Shown: piece by piece, positions 19,169 through 28,161 of the stretch
Layout of the letters: every line of letters begins with the position of its first letter
Position numbering within the stretch: the stretch's first letter is position 1
Assembly: GCA_022484595.1 (NCBI GenBank)
Contig: JAKVLB010000006.1
Coordinates: 1-64,000 of the forward strand
Direction: 5' to 3'
DNA: 64,000 nt
Source of the DNA: Mageeibacillus sp.
GTDB lineage: Bacteria; Bacillota; Clostridia; Saccharofermentanales; Saccharofermentanaceae
The notes under the pieces: model-generated
What the model was told of the DNA's origin: nothing
The model's input: the letters and a program-made list of their open reading frames with translations, nothing else
The model's database searches: none
Position numbers and translations under genes: made by a program

Positions 19169-20989
19169 TCAATCCTTATTCGGAACAGATTCCGCAATTT
19201 CCTCAAACTCTTCGCGCGGGAGGAACGGGAACATGTCTTCTATCGGCGGCGATACTATGCTTCCGTCAGGAAGAACCTTTGAAGACAGCTTAGGTTCAAA
19301 GCTCTGTTTATCTGACAGCACTACCTCGCAAAGCACCGGCCCGTCTCCCGTCAACGCCTCGTCCGTTTTTGAAGCGACCTCAGAGCTGTTGTCAATTCTC
19401 ACATAGCGGATTCCGTATGCGTAAGCAAGCTTTTCTATATCCGGGAAGCTCAGACCGTTGCCGTCGCAAACGCCTACGAGCGGCGGATTGAATTTGGCTG
19501 TCTGCGTCTGTCTTATGGAATGATATCCGTTGTTGTTCAGTATGAAAATCTTAAGGTTCAAATTATTGTATACGACCGTCTGCAGTTCCTGAAGATTCAT
19601 CTGGAATGAACCGTCACCGTCGATACATATGACACGTCTGCCTTTGCAGGCAACGCTGCATCCGACTGCAGCAGGGAAACCGTAGCCCATGGCAGCGCAC
19701 CCTGAATTTGTAAACAGTCTGGTATGGCTCTTGATATGCATTCCCTGAAATGTGACGACACAGGCAGAACCGTTGCCGCAGATCACCTTATCGTCGTCCG
19801 CGAGTTCTTTTGAAAAGCGGTCGATAAAAACATAAGGGTTTACCGGGGATTTAACCTCGTCGTAGGCCGGTATGCACGCCGGATATCTGGCATCAATGCC
19901 GCGGCACCACTTAAGCCATGCACTGTGCTGTGCTGAAGGCTCATAGGGCTTTGTGAGAATGTCGCCTATGACGTCCGCCAGATCCGCGTTGACCTTGAAG
20001 TCAACATCAACTGTAGGTTTGTTAAGCTCAGAGTTATCAATGTCAACGACGATTTTGAACGCATCCTTCGCCCACTGGTGGCGATTATAGCTGATAAGTC
20101 TTATGTTGAGCCGTGATCCCAGAACGAGCACAAGATCCGAATTCTGTACTACAAAATTGCCGCCGCGCGTTCCCACTGTTCCGGGTCTTCCGCAATAATA
20201 CGGGTTATCGTCTTCCATAAGGTCGTGCGCATTCCACGCAGTGACTACAGGTATTTTGAGTTTATCCGCAAGCTTGAGGAAATTCTCTTCGGCTCCTGCC
20301 AGACGAATTGCCGTGCCGGCGAAAATAACCGGTCTTCTTGCATTCTTAATACGGTCAAGTATCTTATCCGTAAGTGTCCTGTCATATACAGGCTTCTCTT
20401 TCATAAGAAGCTCAGTTTCCTCGGAACTTCCTTCAAAGTGCTCAAGGTTGCCGGCATCCACCGGCGCAGCCTGTACATCAAGCGGAATATCGAGCCATAC
20501 CGGACCCTTGCGGCCGCTGTTCGCCAGGAACCATGCCTTCTCCAGATGATACATGATTTTCTCGGGATCAGTCACCATAACCGCATACTTTGTCATGCAT
20601 GAGACACTGTCAATAATCGGAAATTCCTGATCTCCCAGAGCTCTCAGTCCGAGTTCCGGACAAGACCATACGGTCGTCTCACGCTTAACCTGACCTGAGA
20701 TAACAAACATCGGAATCGAATCAAGATAACCGCCCATAACGCCTGTTATTGCATTTGTTCCGCCCGGACCGGATGTTACGCAGACAGCCGCAATTCTTCC
20801 GGTAAGTCTCGCATAGCCTTCGGCAGCGATGGCACAAGCCTGTTCGTGGTGATTATATGTTGAATGAAGCTGCGGACAGTGCCCCAGCGCATCATTGAGA
20901 TGCATCGCGCCGCCGCCTGTTACGGTAAAAACATCACTTACGCCCTTCGATACAAGAAAATCCGCTATTACCTTTGCTACTTTTTCCAT
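19169..20989 (-). CDS. Thiamine-pyrophosphate enzyme, acetolactate synthase-like (candidate YerE-type)
   Basis: The 606-residue protein has the three-domain acetohydroxyacid synthase fold. The catalytic Glu is E49 in NHHEQACAIAAEGYAR. The C-terminal TPP motif begins at GDGSFQMNLQELQ and ends at LNNNGYHS. It is not accompanied by an IlvN regulatory subunit or other branched-chain amino acid genes, but by rfbF, rfbG and rfbH homologues. In Yersinia, the related YerE transfers a two-carbon unit from pyruvate to a CDP-4-keto-3,6-dideoxyhexose to make a branched sugar. By analogy this enzyme may branch the sugar; the acyl donor is unknown. Confidence 0.82.
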   Translation of the reverse strand: MEKVAKVIADFLVSKGVSDVFTVTGGGAMHLNDALGHCPQLHSTYNHHEQACAIAAEGYARLTGRIAAVCVTSGPGGTNAITGVMGGYLDSIPMFVISGQVKRETTVWSCPELGLRALGDQEFPIIDSVSCMTKYAVMVTDPEKIMYHLEKAWFLANSGRKGPVWLDIPLDVQAAPVDAGNLEHFEGSSEETELLMKEKPVYDRTLTDKILDRIKNARRPVIFAGTAIRLAGAEENFLKLADKLKIPVVTAWNAHDLMEDDNPYYCGRPGTVGTRGGNFVVQNSDLVLVLGSRLNIRLISYNRHQWAKDAFKIVVDIDNSELNKPTVDVDFKVNADLADVIGDILTKPYEPSAQHSAWLKWCRGIDARYPACIPAYDEVKSPVNPYVFIDRFSKELADDDKVICGNGSACVVTFQGMHIKSHTRLFTNSGCAAMGYGFPAAVGCSVACKGRRVICIDGDGSFQMNLQELQTVVYNNLNLKIFILNNNGYHSIRQTQTAKFNPPLVGVCDGNGLSFPDIEKLAYAYGIRYVRIDNSSEVASKTDEALTGDGPVLCEVVLSDKQSFEPKLSSKVLPDGSIVSPPIEDMFPFLPREEFEEIAESVPNKD

Positions 20990-21010
20990 TATATAAACCT
21001 CCGAAAAATA

Positions 21011-22642
21011 TCAGAACGCAGCGTCGTGACTGTCTTCCTCATCCAGATATACCGAATACGTGACAAATTCGAACGTCATATCCGCATTATCCGTAAAGAG
21101 CGCTTCATGCATATGACGATTCAGATATCTCGCATAATTCTTTACGAAAGAGTACTCCATCTTGGGATTGAAGTAGTTGCTCTCTCTCGTGGAATATCCG
21201 TCAAGTCCGGCACAATAGAGGTTCTTCACGCCTGCCGCCTTGAGAATCTTTATGAGCATAAGGAATGAATTGTCTTTGAAATCTTCACTCAGCTCAAGAA
21301 GCGGTGCGCGGTTGAATGTAAACTCAAACGGCTCGCCCTTGCTTGTAACATTGGTAGTCGCAATTATCTTGACGTCCGCGTTCTTGACTTCACGAAGATC
21401 ATCCGTCATAGAAAGATAACGCGCGGAATTTGTAGTGAAAACATAGTCTACGTTATAAGCACCCGGAATGTAATTAATAGAAATAATTACAGGCTTCTCC
21501 TTCAATATAAAGCTGTCAACCTTCTCTTTCTGAAGCTGAATGTTCTTTCCCGGTCCCATAACAAGGATTTTGCGTCCGGCAAGCGCATCGGAAAGACGCG
21601 CTTCAGACCTGTTGTCATCCGGCAGCATATCACAGTAATCAGAATATATCTTTGCCGATACATCGTTACTGTACAGAAGCTTGTTGTCATCAGGCTCGAT
21701 CATCCCGAGAATTTTGTCGAGATGCGAGACTGAAAGATTGTCCTTCTTAAGATAATCGCTGACATATGTGGGATGGCACTTATTCTTCGCGGAAAGATAG
21801 AAGAACATCTTGTAGCCCCACGGAGACTTCTTGTAAAAATCCATAATGCTCTCTTCAATCGCCTCGAGCATTGGCTCTATTGAATATGACTTTCCGTAAG
21901 ATTTATTAAGCTGCATGGCAAGCAGCTCAAGAGGCGCATTGCCGGCGCTCTTTCCCATGCCGTAAAGCGTTCCGTCCACCAGAATATTGTGCTTAAGCCC
22001 GGGCTTTGAAATAAAGGCAAGTCCGTTGGCGTACGCGAGCTGGAAGTTGTTGTGAGCGTGAAAACCGATATTGATTCCCGGCTTCAGATTATCGTCTATC
22101 ACCGAGTGAATATGCTTCAGTGTATCAGGCTCAAGCAGTCCGTACGTGTCGACCATCGATACGGCGTATGGTTCAACTTCGTTTACAACCCTGCACATCT
22201 GGACGAGATCATCATCGGAATATGTCGTGACAGACACAAGCTGTGAGAATACCTTGTAGCCGAGAGCCTTGATCTGAGCGCAGTAAGCCATCGCTTCCCT
22301 GAGCTTGTGCTGCTTAAAAATCACTCTTATTCCGTCAAGTCCCGATTCCTTCTGCGGCTGAATATGTTCAATGGAACATGTTCCGTAATCAATCATCGCC
22401 ACTACCATCTTCGGCCTGGAATTACTCATTCCCAGTAGTTTTCTGAAGCATGAAGTATCGGGAAAGATGCTCCTGTTAATGTCAAACGGTCTTCTGTCAT
22501 CAAGGAAACCTATCTCCACAACATCCACTCCGGTCTTCGCGAGACGCTCGTAGATACTCAGGATGTTATTGTGACCGAACTGCCAGTCGTTGACATAGCC
22601 GCCGTCCCTTAATGTACAATCAAGAAGTTGAATTTCTGCCAT
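21011..22642 (-). CDS. HMGL/DRE-TIM aldolase-like protein with C-terminal extra domain
   Basis: The 543-residue protein is in two parts. Residues 1 to about 310 form a DRE-TIM metallolyase barrel: LDCTLRDGGYVN at residues 6-17 supplies the metal and catalytic Asp, and GFHAHNNFQLA supplies the HxH metal ligands. Residues about 345-543 form a second, Rossmann-like domain (ILVMGPGKNIQLQKEKV, YVFTTNSARYL, GVKNLYCAGLDGYS) that I cannot assign. The gene lies between rfbH and the TPP enzyme with gaps of 1 and 21 bp. It could supply or cleave the 2-oxo acid used by the TPP enzyme, but no reaction is shown by sequence. Confidence 0.75.
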   Translation of the reverse strand: MAEIQLLDCTLRDGGYVNDWQFGHNNILSIYERLAKTGVDVVEIGFLDDRRPFDINRSIFPDTSCFRKLLGMSNSRPKMVVAMIDYGTCSIEHIQPQKESGLDGIRVIFKQHKLREAMAYCAQIKALGYKVFSQLVSVTTYSDDDLVQMCRVVNEVEPYAVSMVDTYGLLEPDTLKHIHSVIDDNLKPGINIGFHAHNNFQLAYANGLAFISKPGLKHNILVDGTLYGMGKSAGNAPLELLAMQLNKSYGKSYSIEPMLEAIEESIMDFYKKSPWGYKMFFYLSAKNKCHPTYVSDYLKKDNLSVSHLDKILGMIEPDDNKLLYSNDVSAKIYSDYCDMLPDDNRSEARLSDALAGRKILVMGPGKNIQLQKEKVDSFILKEKPVIISINYIPGAYNVDYVFTTNSARYLSMTDDLREVKNADVKIIATTNVTSKGEPFEFTFNRAPLLELSEDFKDNSFLMLIKILKAAGVKNLYCAGLDGYSTRESNYFNPKMEYSFVKNYARYLNRHMHEALFTDNADMTFEFVTYSVYLDEEDSHDAAF

Positions 22643-22643
22643 A

Positions 22644-23987
22644 TTATCTGTTTACCGCCTCAATTATGGTTTTAGCCATATAATCTATCATCTCGTCGCT
22701 CATTCCCGGATATACTCCTACCCAGAAAGTGTTGTTCATGATGCAGTCTGTGTTCTTAAGGTCACCTGCGCATCTGTACCTGTCAGTTCCTCTTATCTGG
22801 TCGAAACACGGATGCTTGATCAGGTTGCCGGAGAACAGAAGTCTGGTCTGAACGTTATGTGATTCCACATACTCGGTAACCTCGTTGCGCGTATGCGCAC
22901 CGCCTTCCGGAACCGTAATAAGAAAGCCGAACCATGAAGGTCTGCTGCCTTCTGCAGGCTCAGGAAGAATGACCTTACCCTCGATCGGAGCCAGTGCCTT
23001 GCGCAGTCTGTCCCAGTTGTGTCTTCTTTTCTCAATGAACGAAGGAAACTTCTTAAGCTGCTCCACGCCTACAGCCGCCTGCATATCCGTAACTTTGAGG
23101 TTGTATCCGAAATGGCTGTAAACATATTTGTGATCATATCCGTGAGGAAGTTCGCCGTAGTCGCCGTCGAATCTGTGTCCGCAGAAATTGTCATGGCCTG
23201 AAGGGCAGACACAGTCTCTTCCCCAGTCTCTGTAAGACAGAATAAGTCGGTTCAAAAGCGGGTTGTTCGTATAGACGGCTCCGCCTTCACCCATCGTCAT
23301 GTGGTGCGGCGGGTAGAAGCTTGACGTACCGATATCTCCCCATGTGCCTGTAAACTTTGTCTGTCCGTCAATCGTGTACTGTGAGCCCAGTGCGTCGCAG
23401 TTATCCTCGACGAGCCAGAGGTTATGTCTGTCGCAGAACGCCTTGACCTGTCCTAAGTCAAACGGATTGCCGAGAGTATGAGCGATCATTACCGCCTTTG
23501 TCTTGTCCGACAATGCCTCTTCAAGCCTGCTGGCGTCAATATTGTACTGAGGAATGGTAACGTCTACGAAAACCGGGATTGCACCGTACTGAATGGCCGG
23601 TGTAACAGTAGTCGGGAACCCGCACGCGACGGTGATAATCTCATCGCCGGGTCTGATCTGTCTGTCGCCCAGTTCCGGTGCTGTCAGGGTCATAAAGGCA
23701 AGAAGATTTGCGGATGAACCCGAGTTGACCAGATGTGCGAATTTAACGCCGATCCAGCTTGCAAAATTCTTTTCGAACTCTTCCGAAAATCTTCCGGTAG
23801 TAAGCCAGAAATCAAGCATTGCGTCAGTGAGCGAGCACATCTCTTTCTCATCGTAAACCCTTGATGCATAGGAAATTCTGTCGCCTTCCCTGAACCCGGT
23901 CTTCTTCTCCTTAAAATCGTGATAGTAATCGGTTACAAGCGCCTTGATAGCATCTCTCGCTTCCTGTTCATTCTTCCACTCAGCCAT
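22644..23987 (-). CDS. rfbH: CDP-4-dehydro-6-deoxyglucose 3-dehydrase (E1, RfbH/AscC type)
   Basis: The 447-residue protein is in the DegT/DnrJ/EryC1 aminotransferase fold family but lacks the PLP-binding lysine. The position is taken by histidine (H228 in YPPHHMTMGEGG). Four cysteines able to hold a [2Fe-2S] cluster are C197, C259, C261 and C269 (C-x61-C-x-C-x7-C), close to the pattern of Yersinia E1. Family enzymes remove the C3 hydroxyl of CDP-4-keto-6-deoxyglucose using PMP and a reductase (E3). rfbG and rfbF follow on the coding side, matching the pathway. No E3 gene is seen in the window. Confidence 0.93.
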   Translation of the reverse strand: MAEWKNEQEARDAIKALVTDYYHDFKEKKTGFREGDRISYASRVYDEKEMCSLTDAMLDFWLTTGRFSEEFEKNFASWIGVKFAHLVNSGSSANLLAFMTLTAPELGDRQIRPGDEIITVACGFPTTVTPAIQYGAIPVFVDVTIPQYNIDASRLEEALSDKTKAVMIAHTLGNPFDLGQVKAFCDRHNLWLVEDNCDALGSQYTIDGQTKFTGTWGDIGTSSFYPPHHMTMGEGGAVYTNNPLLNRLILSYRDWGRDCVCPSGHDNFCGHRFDGDYGELPHGYDHKYVYSHFGYNLKVTDMQAAVGVEQLKKFPSFIEKRRHNWDRLRKALAPIEGKVILPEPAEGSRPSWFGFLITVPEGGAHTRNEVTEYVESHNVQTRLLFSGNLIKHPCFDQIRGTDRYRCAGDLKNTDCIMNNTFWVGVYPGMSDEMIDYMAKTIIEAVNR

Positions 23988-24026
23988 AATTTTTCTCCTC
24001 TTGTTATATCGTGTAATAAAACTTCA

Positions 24027-25109
24027 TCAGAACTTCATTGATGTAAAAAACTCATTTATCTGTCTGTCCATCTCCTGCGGAACATCTCCGCCGGCGAGGT
24101 AAACCTTTGAGAATTCGATGGTCTTGATTATTCCTTCTTCAATATGCCATGTCGGCTTCCACCCGAAGACTCTCTTAATTCTGTCGCAGTTGAGTCTTAA
24201 GTATCCGGCTTCGTGAGGCGCACCGGTTTCAGCTCTGTTATCCCATCCCATGCCGTCGCCCCATGACCTGCAGAACAGATCGGCAAGCGCACCGGTATTG
24301 ACGCAGTCGCAGTCGTCAGGACCTACATTGTAGTAATTCTGAAATGAAGGATCGTCATACTGCTTCATTGCAATAGTCAGATAAATAGCCAGAGGCTCGA
24401 GAACATGCTGATAAGGTCTCACGGAATACGGATTGCGGACCTGCAGTCTGTTTCCGCAGGAGACAGCTCTTATGCTGTCGGGAATTATTCTGTCAGGAGC
24501 AAAATCGCCCCCGCCTATGACGTTGCCGGCCCTAGCAGTTGATACCGTTATATACCTGTCGCCGCTTTTAAGCTCCGGTGTAAAGAAGCTGTTCTTGTAG
24601 CTGTGTGTTACAAGCTCGCTGCAGCTCTTGGAGTTGGAATACGGATCGAAGCCGTCGAGCTTCTCATCCTCTTTATACCCGGCCTCGCGCTCCTCGTTCA
24701 GATAAACCTTGTCTGTTGTCACATTGAGCACACTTCTGACAGAAGGCGTAAGTCTCACGCACTCCAGCAGGTTCACCGTGCCCATAACGTTTGTCTCGTA
24801 TGTGTATCGCGGCTCCCTGTAGCTCTCCCTGACAATCGGCTGAGCCGCCAGATGAAGCACTATCTCGGGCTTTGTCTCTGTAAACACCTGCAAAAGATGA
24901 TCATAATCCCTGATATCACCTATAACGCTCTTCATCCGTCCGTCTAGTCCGGATATTTCAAACAGCGACGGTTCTGTCGGCGCTTCAAGGCTGTATCCTG
25001 TCACTTCCGCGCCAAGACCTGTGAGCATCCTGCATAACCACGAGCCCTTGAAGCCCGTATGACCTGTGACAAGAACCTTCTTGCCCTTATACCAGCTGAA
25101 ATCCTGCAT
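24027..25109 (-). CDS. rfbG: CDP-glucose 4,6-dehydratase
   Basis: The 360-residue extended SDR converts CDP-glucose to CDP-4-keto-6-deoxyglucose. It has the NAD motif TGHTGFKGSW at residues 15-24, the TTDKVY segment and catalytic YSNSK, with RAGNVIGGGDF downstream, all typical of RfbG. The gene begins 3 bp after rfbF ends and is followed by rfbH after 39 bp, matching pathway order. Confidence 0.93.
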   Translation of the reverse strand: MQDFSWYKGKKVLVTGHTGFKGSWLCRMLTGLGAEVTGYSLEAPTEPSLFEISGLDGRMKSVIGDIRDYDHLLQVFTETKPEIVLHLAAQPIVRESYREPRYTYETNVMGTVNLLECVRLTPSVRSVLNVTTDKVYLNEEREAGYKEDEKLDGFDPYSNSKSCSELVTHSYKNSFFTPELKSGDRYITVSTARAGNVIGGGDFAPDRIIPDSIRAVSCGNRLQVRNPYSVRPYQHVLEPLAIYLTIAMKQYDDPSFQNYYNVGPDDCDCVNTGALADLFCRSWGDGMGWDNRAETGAPHEAGYLRLNCDRIKRVFGWKPTWHIEEGIIKTIEFSKVYLAGGDVPQEMDRQINEFFTSMKF

Positions 25110-25112
25110 AAA

Positions 25113-25901
25113 TCAATCTTCCCATTTCTTCCACGGAGCATGCCCCGTCTCAAGATATTTGTTGAGCAGCATCTGCTCACGCTGAGTATCCATGCACTGC
25201 CAGAATCCCTCGTGCATATAGCTCATTAGCTCACCTTCATTTACGAGCCGTTCCATCGGTTCCTTCTCGAATACCGTGGAATCTCCGTCAATGTAGTCGA
25301 AAATCTTCGGTTCAAGCACCATATATCCGGCATTTATCGGCGCGCCGTCAGATGCGCTCTTCTCTCTGAATGACTGAACCGTATTATTGACAATATCGAG
25401 CACGCCCTTGTCCTGCTTGATTGTGACAGCAGTGAGTGTCGCAAGTTTGCCGTGAGATCTGTGGAACTCGACAAGCTTGTTGATATCGACGTCGCAGACG
25501 CCGTCCCCGTATGTCATCAGAAATGCCTCATCGCCGATATACTGCTGGATTCTCTTGATTCGCCCGCCGGTCATGGTGTGAAGCCCTGTGTCAACGACCG
25601 TAACCTTCCATGGCTCTGCGCGCTTGTGATGAACAATTATCTTGTTGTCCTGCGTAAAATCAAAGGTAACATCAGATGTATGAAGGAAATAATCGGCAAA
25701 CCATTCCTTGATCACGTGCTGCTTATATCCGGCACAAATTACAAACTCATTATAGCCGTAATAAGAATACTCTTTCATTATGTGCCACAATATCGGCATT
25801 CCGCCGATCTCAATCATCGGCTTAGGCTTATATTCCGACTGTTCGGCAAATCTCGTGCCGAAGCCGCCTGCAAGTAATACTACCTTCATAATGGTTATCA
25901 C
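25113..25901 (-). CDS. rfbF: Glucose-1-phosphate cytidylyltransferase
   Basis: The 262-residue nucleotidyltransferase makes CDP-glucose from CTP and glucose-1-phosphate, the entry step to CDP-3,6-dideoxyhexoses. The N-terminal signature LAGGFGTRFAEQSEYKPKP is complete, followed by MTYGDGVCDVDI (metal-binding Asp) and NAGYMVLEP. The listed start is MITIMKVVLL; the inner ATG at residue 5 (MKVVLLAGG) may be the true start. It is the first gene of the eleven-gene operon. Confidence 0.94.
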   Translation of the reverse strand: MITIMKVVLLAGGFGTRFAEQSEYKPKPMIEIGGMPILWHIMKEYSYYGYNEFVICAGYKQHVIKEWFADYFLHTSDVTFDFTQDNKIIVHHKRAEPWKVTVVDTGLHTMTGGRIKRIQQYIGDEAFLMTYGDGVCDVDINKLVEFHRSHGKLATLTAVTIKQDKGVLDIVNNTVQSFREKSASDGAPINAGYMVLEPKIFDYIDGDSTVFEKEPMERLVNEGELMSYMHEGFWQCMDTQREQMLLNKYLETGHAPWKKWED

Positions 25902-25933
25902 TCCCTTGTGTTGTCATACTTTTAGATAATAGT

Positions 25934-25962
25934 AATATACCACAAGTGCGCATGCTTTTTAA
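25934..25962 (-). promoter_or_regulatory. Candidate promoter of the surface-sugar operon
   Basis: The minus strand carries TTAAAA (25957-25962), a 17-bp spacer and TATATT (25934-25939), 33 bp before rfbF. The -35 matches four of six consensus bases and the -10 five of six. The element overlaps the end of the histidine kinase gene. Confidence 0.4.
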
Positions 25963-27326
25963 GACGGAAGTACCACAGTTATAATCAGCAGATTGCCCTC
26001 ACCGCAGCTCGCGCTTATCTTTCCTTTGTGCGTCTCGACAATAGTTTTCGCGATTGAAAGACCTATGCCGTAGCCTCCCGTGCCTGAATTTCTTGACTCA
26101 TCAGTTCTGTAGAACCGGTCGAAAAGGTGTTTGAGTTTATCCTTCGGTATCCTCTCCTGCGTCGTATTCTTGCAGTTCAGAACAATATTTCTGCCGTTTC
26201 TGGCAAGCTTAAGGTCTATTCTGCCGCCATCAGGCGTGTATTTGACCGCATTGTCCAGAAAAATTCCCACGAGCTGGCCTATCATTTTCGGGTCTCCCGT
26301 CATAGCCAGGCCCTGTTCTATATCGCAGTTAAACTTCTTGTTCTGCAGCTGCGCGGGCGCCTTATAGGACTCCGCCGTCTCCGCGATAACATCTGACACC
26401 GGAAATTCTACGGCTACCATCGATTTTCTGCCGCCCTCTTCGGTCTTGGCAAGCATAATGAGCTCAGACGTAAGTTCTGTCAGCCGCTGTGTCTGACGCC
26501 TTATATCTGCAAGCCACTCGTTGTCGCCGCTGCCGTCTGAATCGCCGCTTTCCAGTTCAAGCACGTCGGCATCCGCATTAATTATCGCGAGCGGAGTCTT
26601 GAGTTCATGACCCGCATCGGTGATAAAACGACGCTGTTTCTCATATGTCTCGGCAATCGGCCTGATCACTATTCCGGATGCCAATGTTATGAGCGCGAAA
26701 ACAGATACCAGACAGATCAGCGATATAATAACGCTTATCGCTATGAACGACCTCGCGTTATCAAGACTTCTTCCGCAATCGTAGAAAATAATCAATGTTC
26801 CGTCGGAGAGGTCTGTCACAAGATAGCGGTAATCATCGATGAACCCGGACTTCTTCCCGGATTCAACTACTTCACGGGCGTAATCTGCGGCCTGATCCGA
26901 GTCCACAGCGGAAATCCTTCCGGTGTCGATGCTTCTCGTGGTATTGTCTTCCGTCAGATTTACACTGAAATACCTCGTCTCGTAAGCGAGCTCACTGGAA
27001 TCATAAACGATATTGTCATTAAGATACATCAGCCAAGAATTCTTGCCTGATCCGCCTCCGCCGACGCCTTCACTGCCATTCGCGCTTCCGATGTCTCCGG
27101 AAGGAGCGGGCGACTTTGGGTCGTTCAAAGGCTGTGTTGATGCACCGCCCGCAGGTTTGTCGGGAAAAGTGCCGCCGTTATCAGACAGCATCTGCAGTAT
27201 GATATCCGCGCGTTTGACGACATGAAGGTATACAGAGCCGTTTATCGTACCGACAAGTGCCGCCATTACAAGAATGACGGAACACATCGTTATTATTATG
27301 AACTTGCGGCGGAGTTTTTTTATCAT
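25959..27326 (-). CDS. Two-component sensor histidine kinase
   Basis: The 455-residue membrane kinase has transmembrane helices at about 8-30 and 194-221. The outer domain between them contains a Gly/Ser/Pro-rich low-complexity loop (about 52-95). The phosphoacceptor is H240 in DAGHELKTPLA, followed by N-box FLDNAVKYT and G-boxes including GYGIGLSIAK. Its start overlaps the response-regulator stop by 4 bp. The signal sensed is unknown. Its neighbours and the shared operator described in the findings suggest it controls cell-surface genes. Confidence 0.94.
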   Translation of the reverse strand: MIKKLRRKFIIITMCSVILVMAALVGTINGSVYLHVVKRADIILQMLSDNGGTFPDKPAGGASTQPLNDPKSPAPSGDIGSANGSEGVGGGGSGKNSWLMYLNDNIVYDSSELAYETRYFSVNLTEDNTTRSIDTGRISAVDSDQAADYAREVVESGKKSGFIDDYRYLVTDLSDGTLIIFYDCGRSLDNARSFIAISVIISLICLVSVFALITLASGIVIRPIAETYEKQRRFITDAGHELKTPLAIINADADVLELESGDSDGSGDNEWLADIRRQTQRLTELTSELIMLAKTEEGGRKSMVAVEFPVSDVIAETAESYKAPAQLQNKKFNCDIEQGLAMTGDPKMIGQLVGIFLDNAVKYTPDGGRIDLKLARNGRNIVLNCKNTTQERIPKDKLKHLFDRFYRTDESRNSGTGGYGIGLSIAKTIVETHKGKISASCGEGNLLIITVVLPS

Positions 27327-27997
27327 TTTGTCTCCTCCAGCGAATATCCGGCGTTGCGGGTGGCCTTTATTATCACATGGGCATCGAGTGCGGCAAGCTT
27401 CTTGCGAAGATAGGACAGATAAGTCCAGACCACATTGATGTCGGCATCTGAATCAAGCCCCCATATTTTATCCATGAATCTGTCTGTCGAAATCAGTACT
27501 CCGGGATTGCTCATGAGAAGCTCTATCATCTGAAATTCCTTGCCGGCAAGTCTGAATTTGCCGGTTGGAGTCGACAGTTCGAACGAAGCCCTGTCCAAAG
27601 TAAGATTGGCAAATCTCAGTATGTTGTCACCCGAGGCAGCCGGCTGACGTGTTATGGCTCTCAGCCTTGCGAGCAGTTCTCTGCTCGAGAAAGGTTTGGT
27701 AAGATAATCGTTGGCCCCGGAGTCGAGACCGTCCACCTTATCATCTATCTCAGATTTTGCCGTAAGGAGCATTACAGGAGTGACATTGCCCTTTGCCCTT
27801 ATTTCCTTCAGTGCAGTGATCCCGTCCATCTTCGGCATCATGATGTCCATAATTATCGCATCATAGTCACCCGTTCTGACATAAGTCACTGCGGCTTCGC
27901 CGTCCCCTACGCAGTCTACGGAATAATTATTCCTGGTAAGTATTGTCGTAAGCGCGCGAGCCATCGACGACTCGTCTTCCGCCAAAAGTATTCTCAT
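27323..27997 (-). CDS. OmpR/PhoB-family response regulator
   Basis: The 224-residue protein has a receiver domain (acid pocket E8/D9, phosphoacceptor D51 in IIMDIMMPKMDG, LLTAK lysine) and a C-terminal winged helix (GKEFQMIELLMSN, then INVVWTYLSYLRKKL). Such regulators bind tandem direct repeats about 10-11 bp apart. Repeats of that kind lie in its own promoter, at the divergent VTC operon and before the lipoprotein gene at 33141, all with the same spacing to the -10 box. Confidence 0.95.
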   Translation of the reverse strand: MRILLAEDESSMARALTTILTRNNYSVDCVGDGEAAVTYVRTGDYDAIIMDIMMPKMDGITALKEIRAKGNVTPVMLLTAKSEIDDKVDGLDSGANDYLTKPFSSRELLARLRAITRQPAASGDNILRFANLTLDRASFELSTPTGKFRLAGKEFQMIELLMSNPGVLISTDRFMDKIWGLDSDADINVVWTYLSYLRKKLAALDAHVIIKATRNAGYSLEETK

Positions 27998-28046
27998 ATT
28001 AGGTGCCTCCCGCCGCTGCTTTGTATCAGTTGTTATTTCAGTTATA

Positions 28047-28078
28047 TTAATACACCTGAAGCCTTAAAAAAACTTAAA
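28047..28078 (-). promoter_or_regulatory. Direct-repeat operator and -10 of the two-component operon
   Basis: On the minus strand TTTAAG (28073-28078) and TTTAAG (28063-28068) form a direct repeat with a 10-bp period. They are followed by a 10-bp gap and TATTAA (28047-28052) as the -10. The repeats occupy the place of a -35 box, as at response-regulator-activated promoters. This predicts autoregulation. Confidence 0.6.
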
Positions 28079-28096
28079 ATTCCGGTTGCTCAGATA

Positions 28097-28129
28097 TTTA
28101 AGTTACGTTTTAGGTGCTGCCTGTAAGAT
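28097..28129 (+). promoter_or_regulatory. Direct-repeat operator and -10 of the VTC/DUF4956 operon
   Basis: TTTAAG (28097-28102) and TTTTAG (28108-28113) form a direct repeat with an 11-bp period. After a 10-bp gap comes TAAGAT (28124-28129), preceded by TG (28122-28123). The repeats replace a recognisable -35 box. Confidence 0.6.
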
Positions 28130-28161
28130 TTGTACATAAAGATACAAAGGAGGCGGTTCTC

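Noticed and set aside
19169-20989. Ordinary biosynthetic acetolactate synthase (IlvB)
   Set aside because: No ilvN, ilvC or other branched-chain genes are near, and all neighbours are nucleotide-sugar genes; IlvB activity cannot be excluded by sequence alone.
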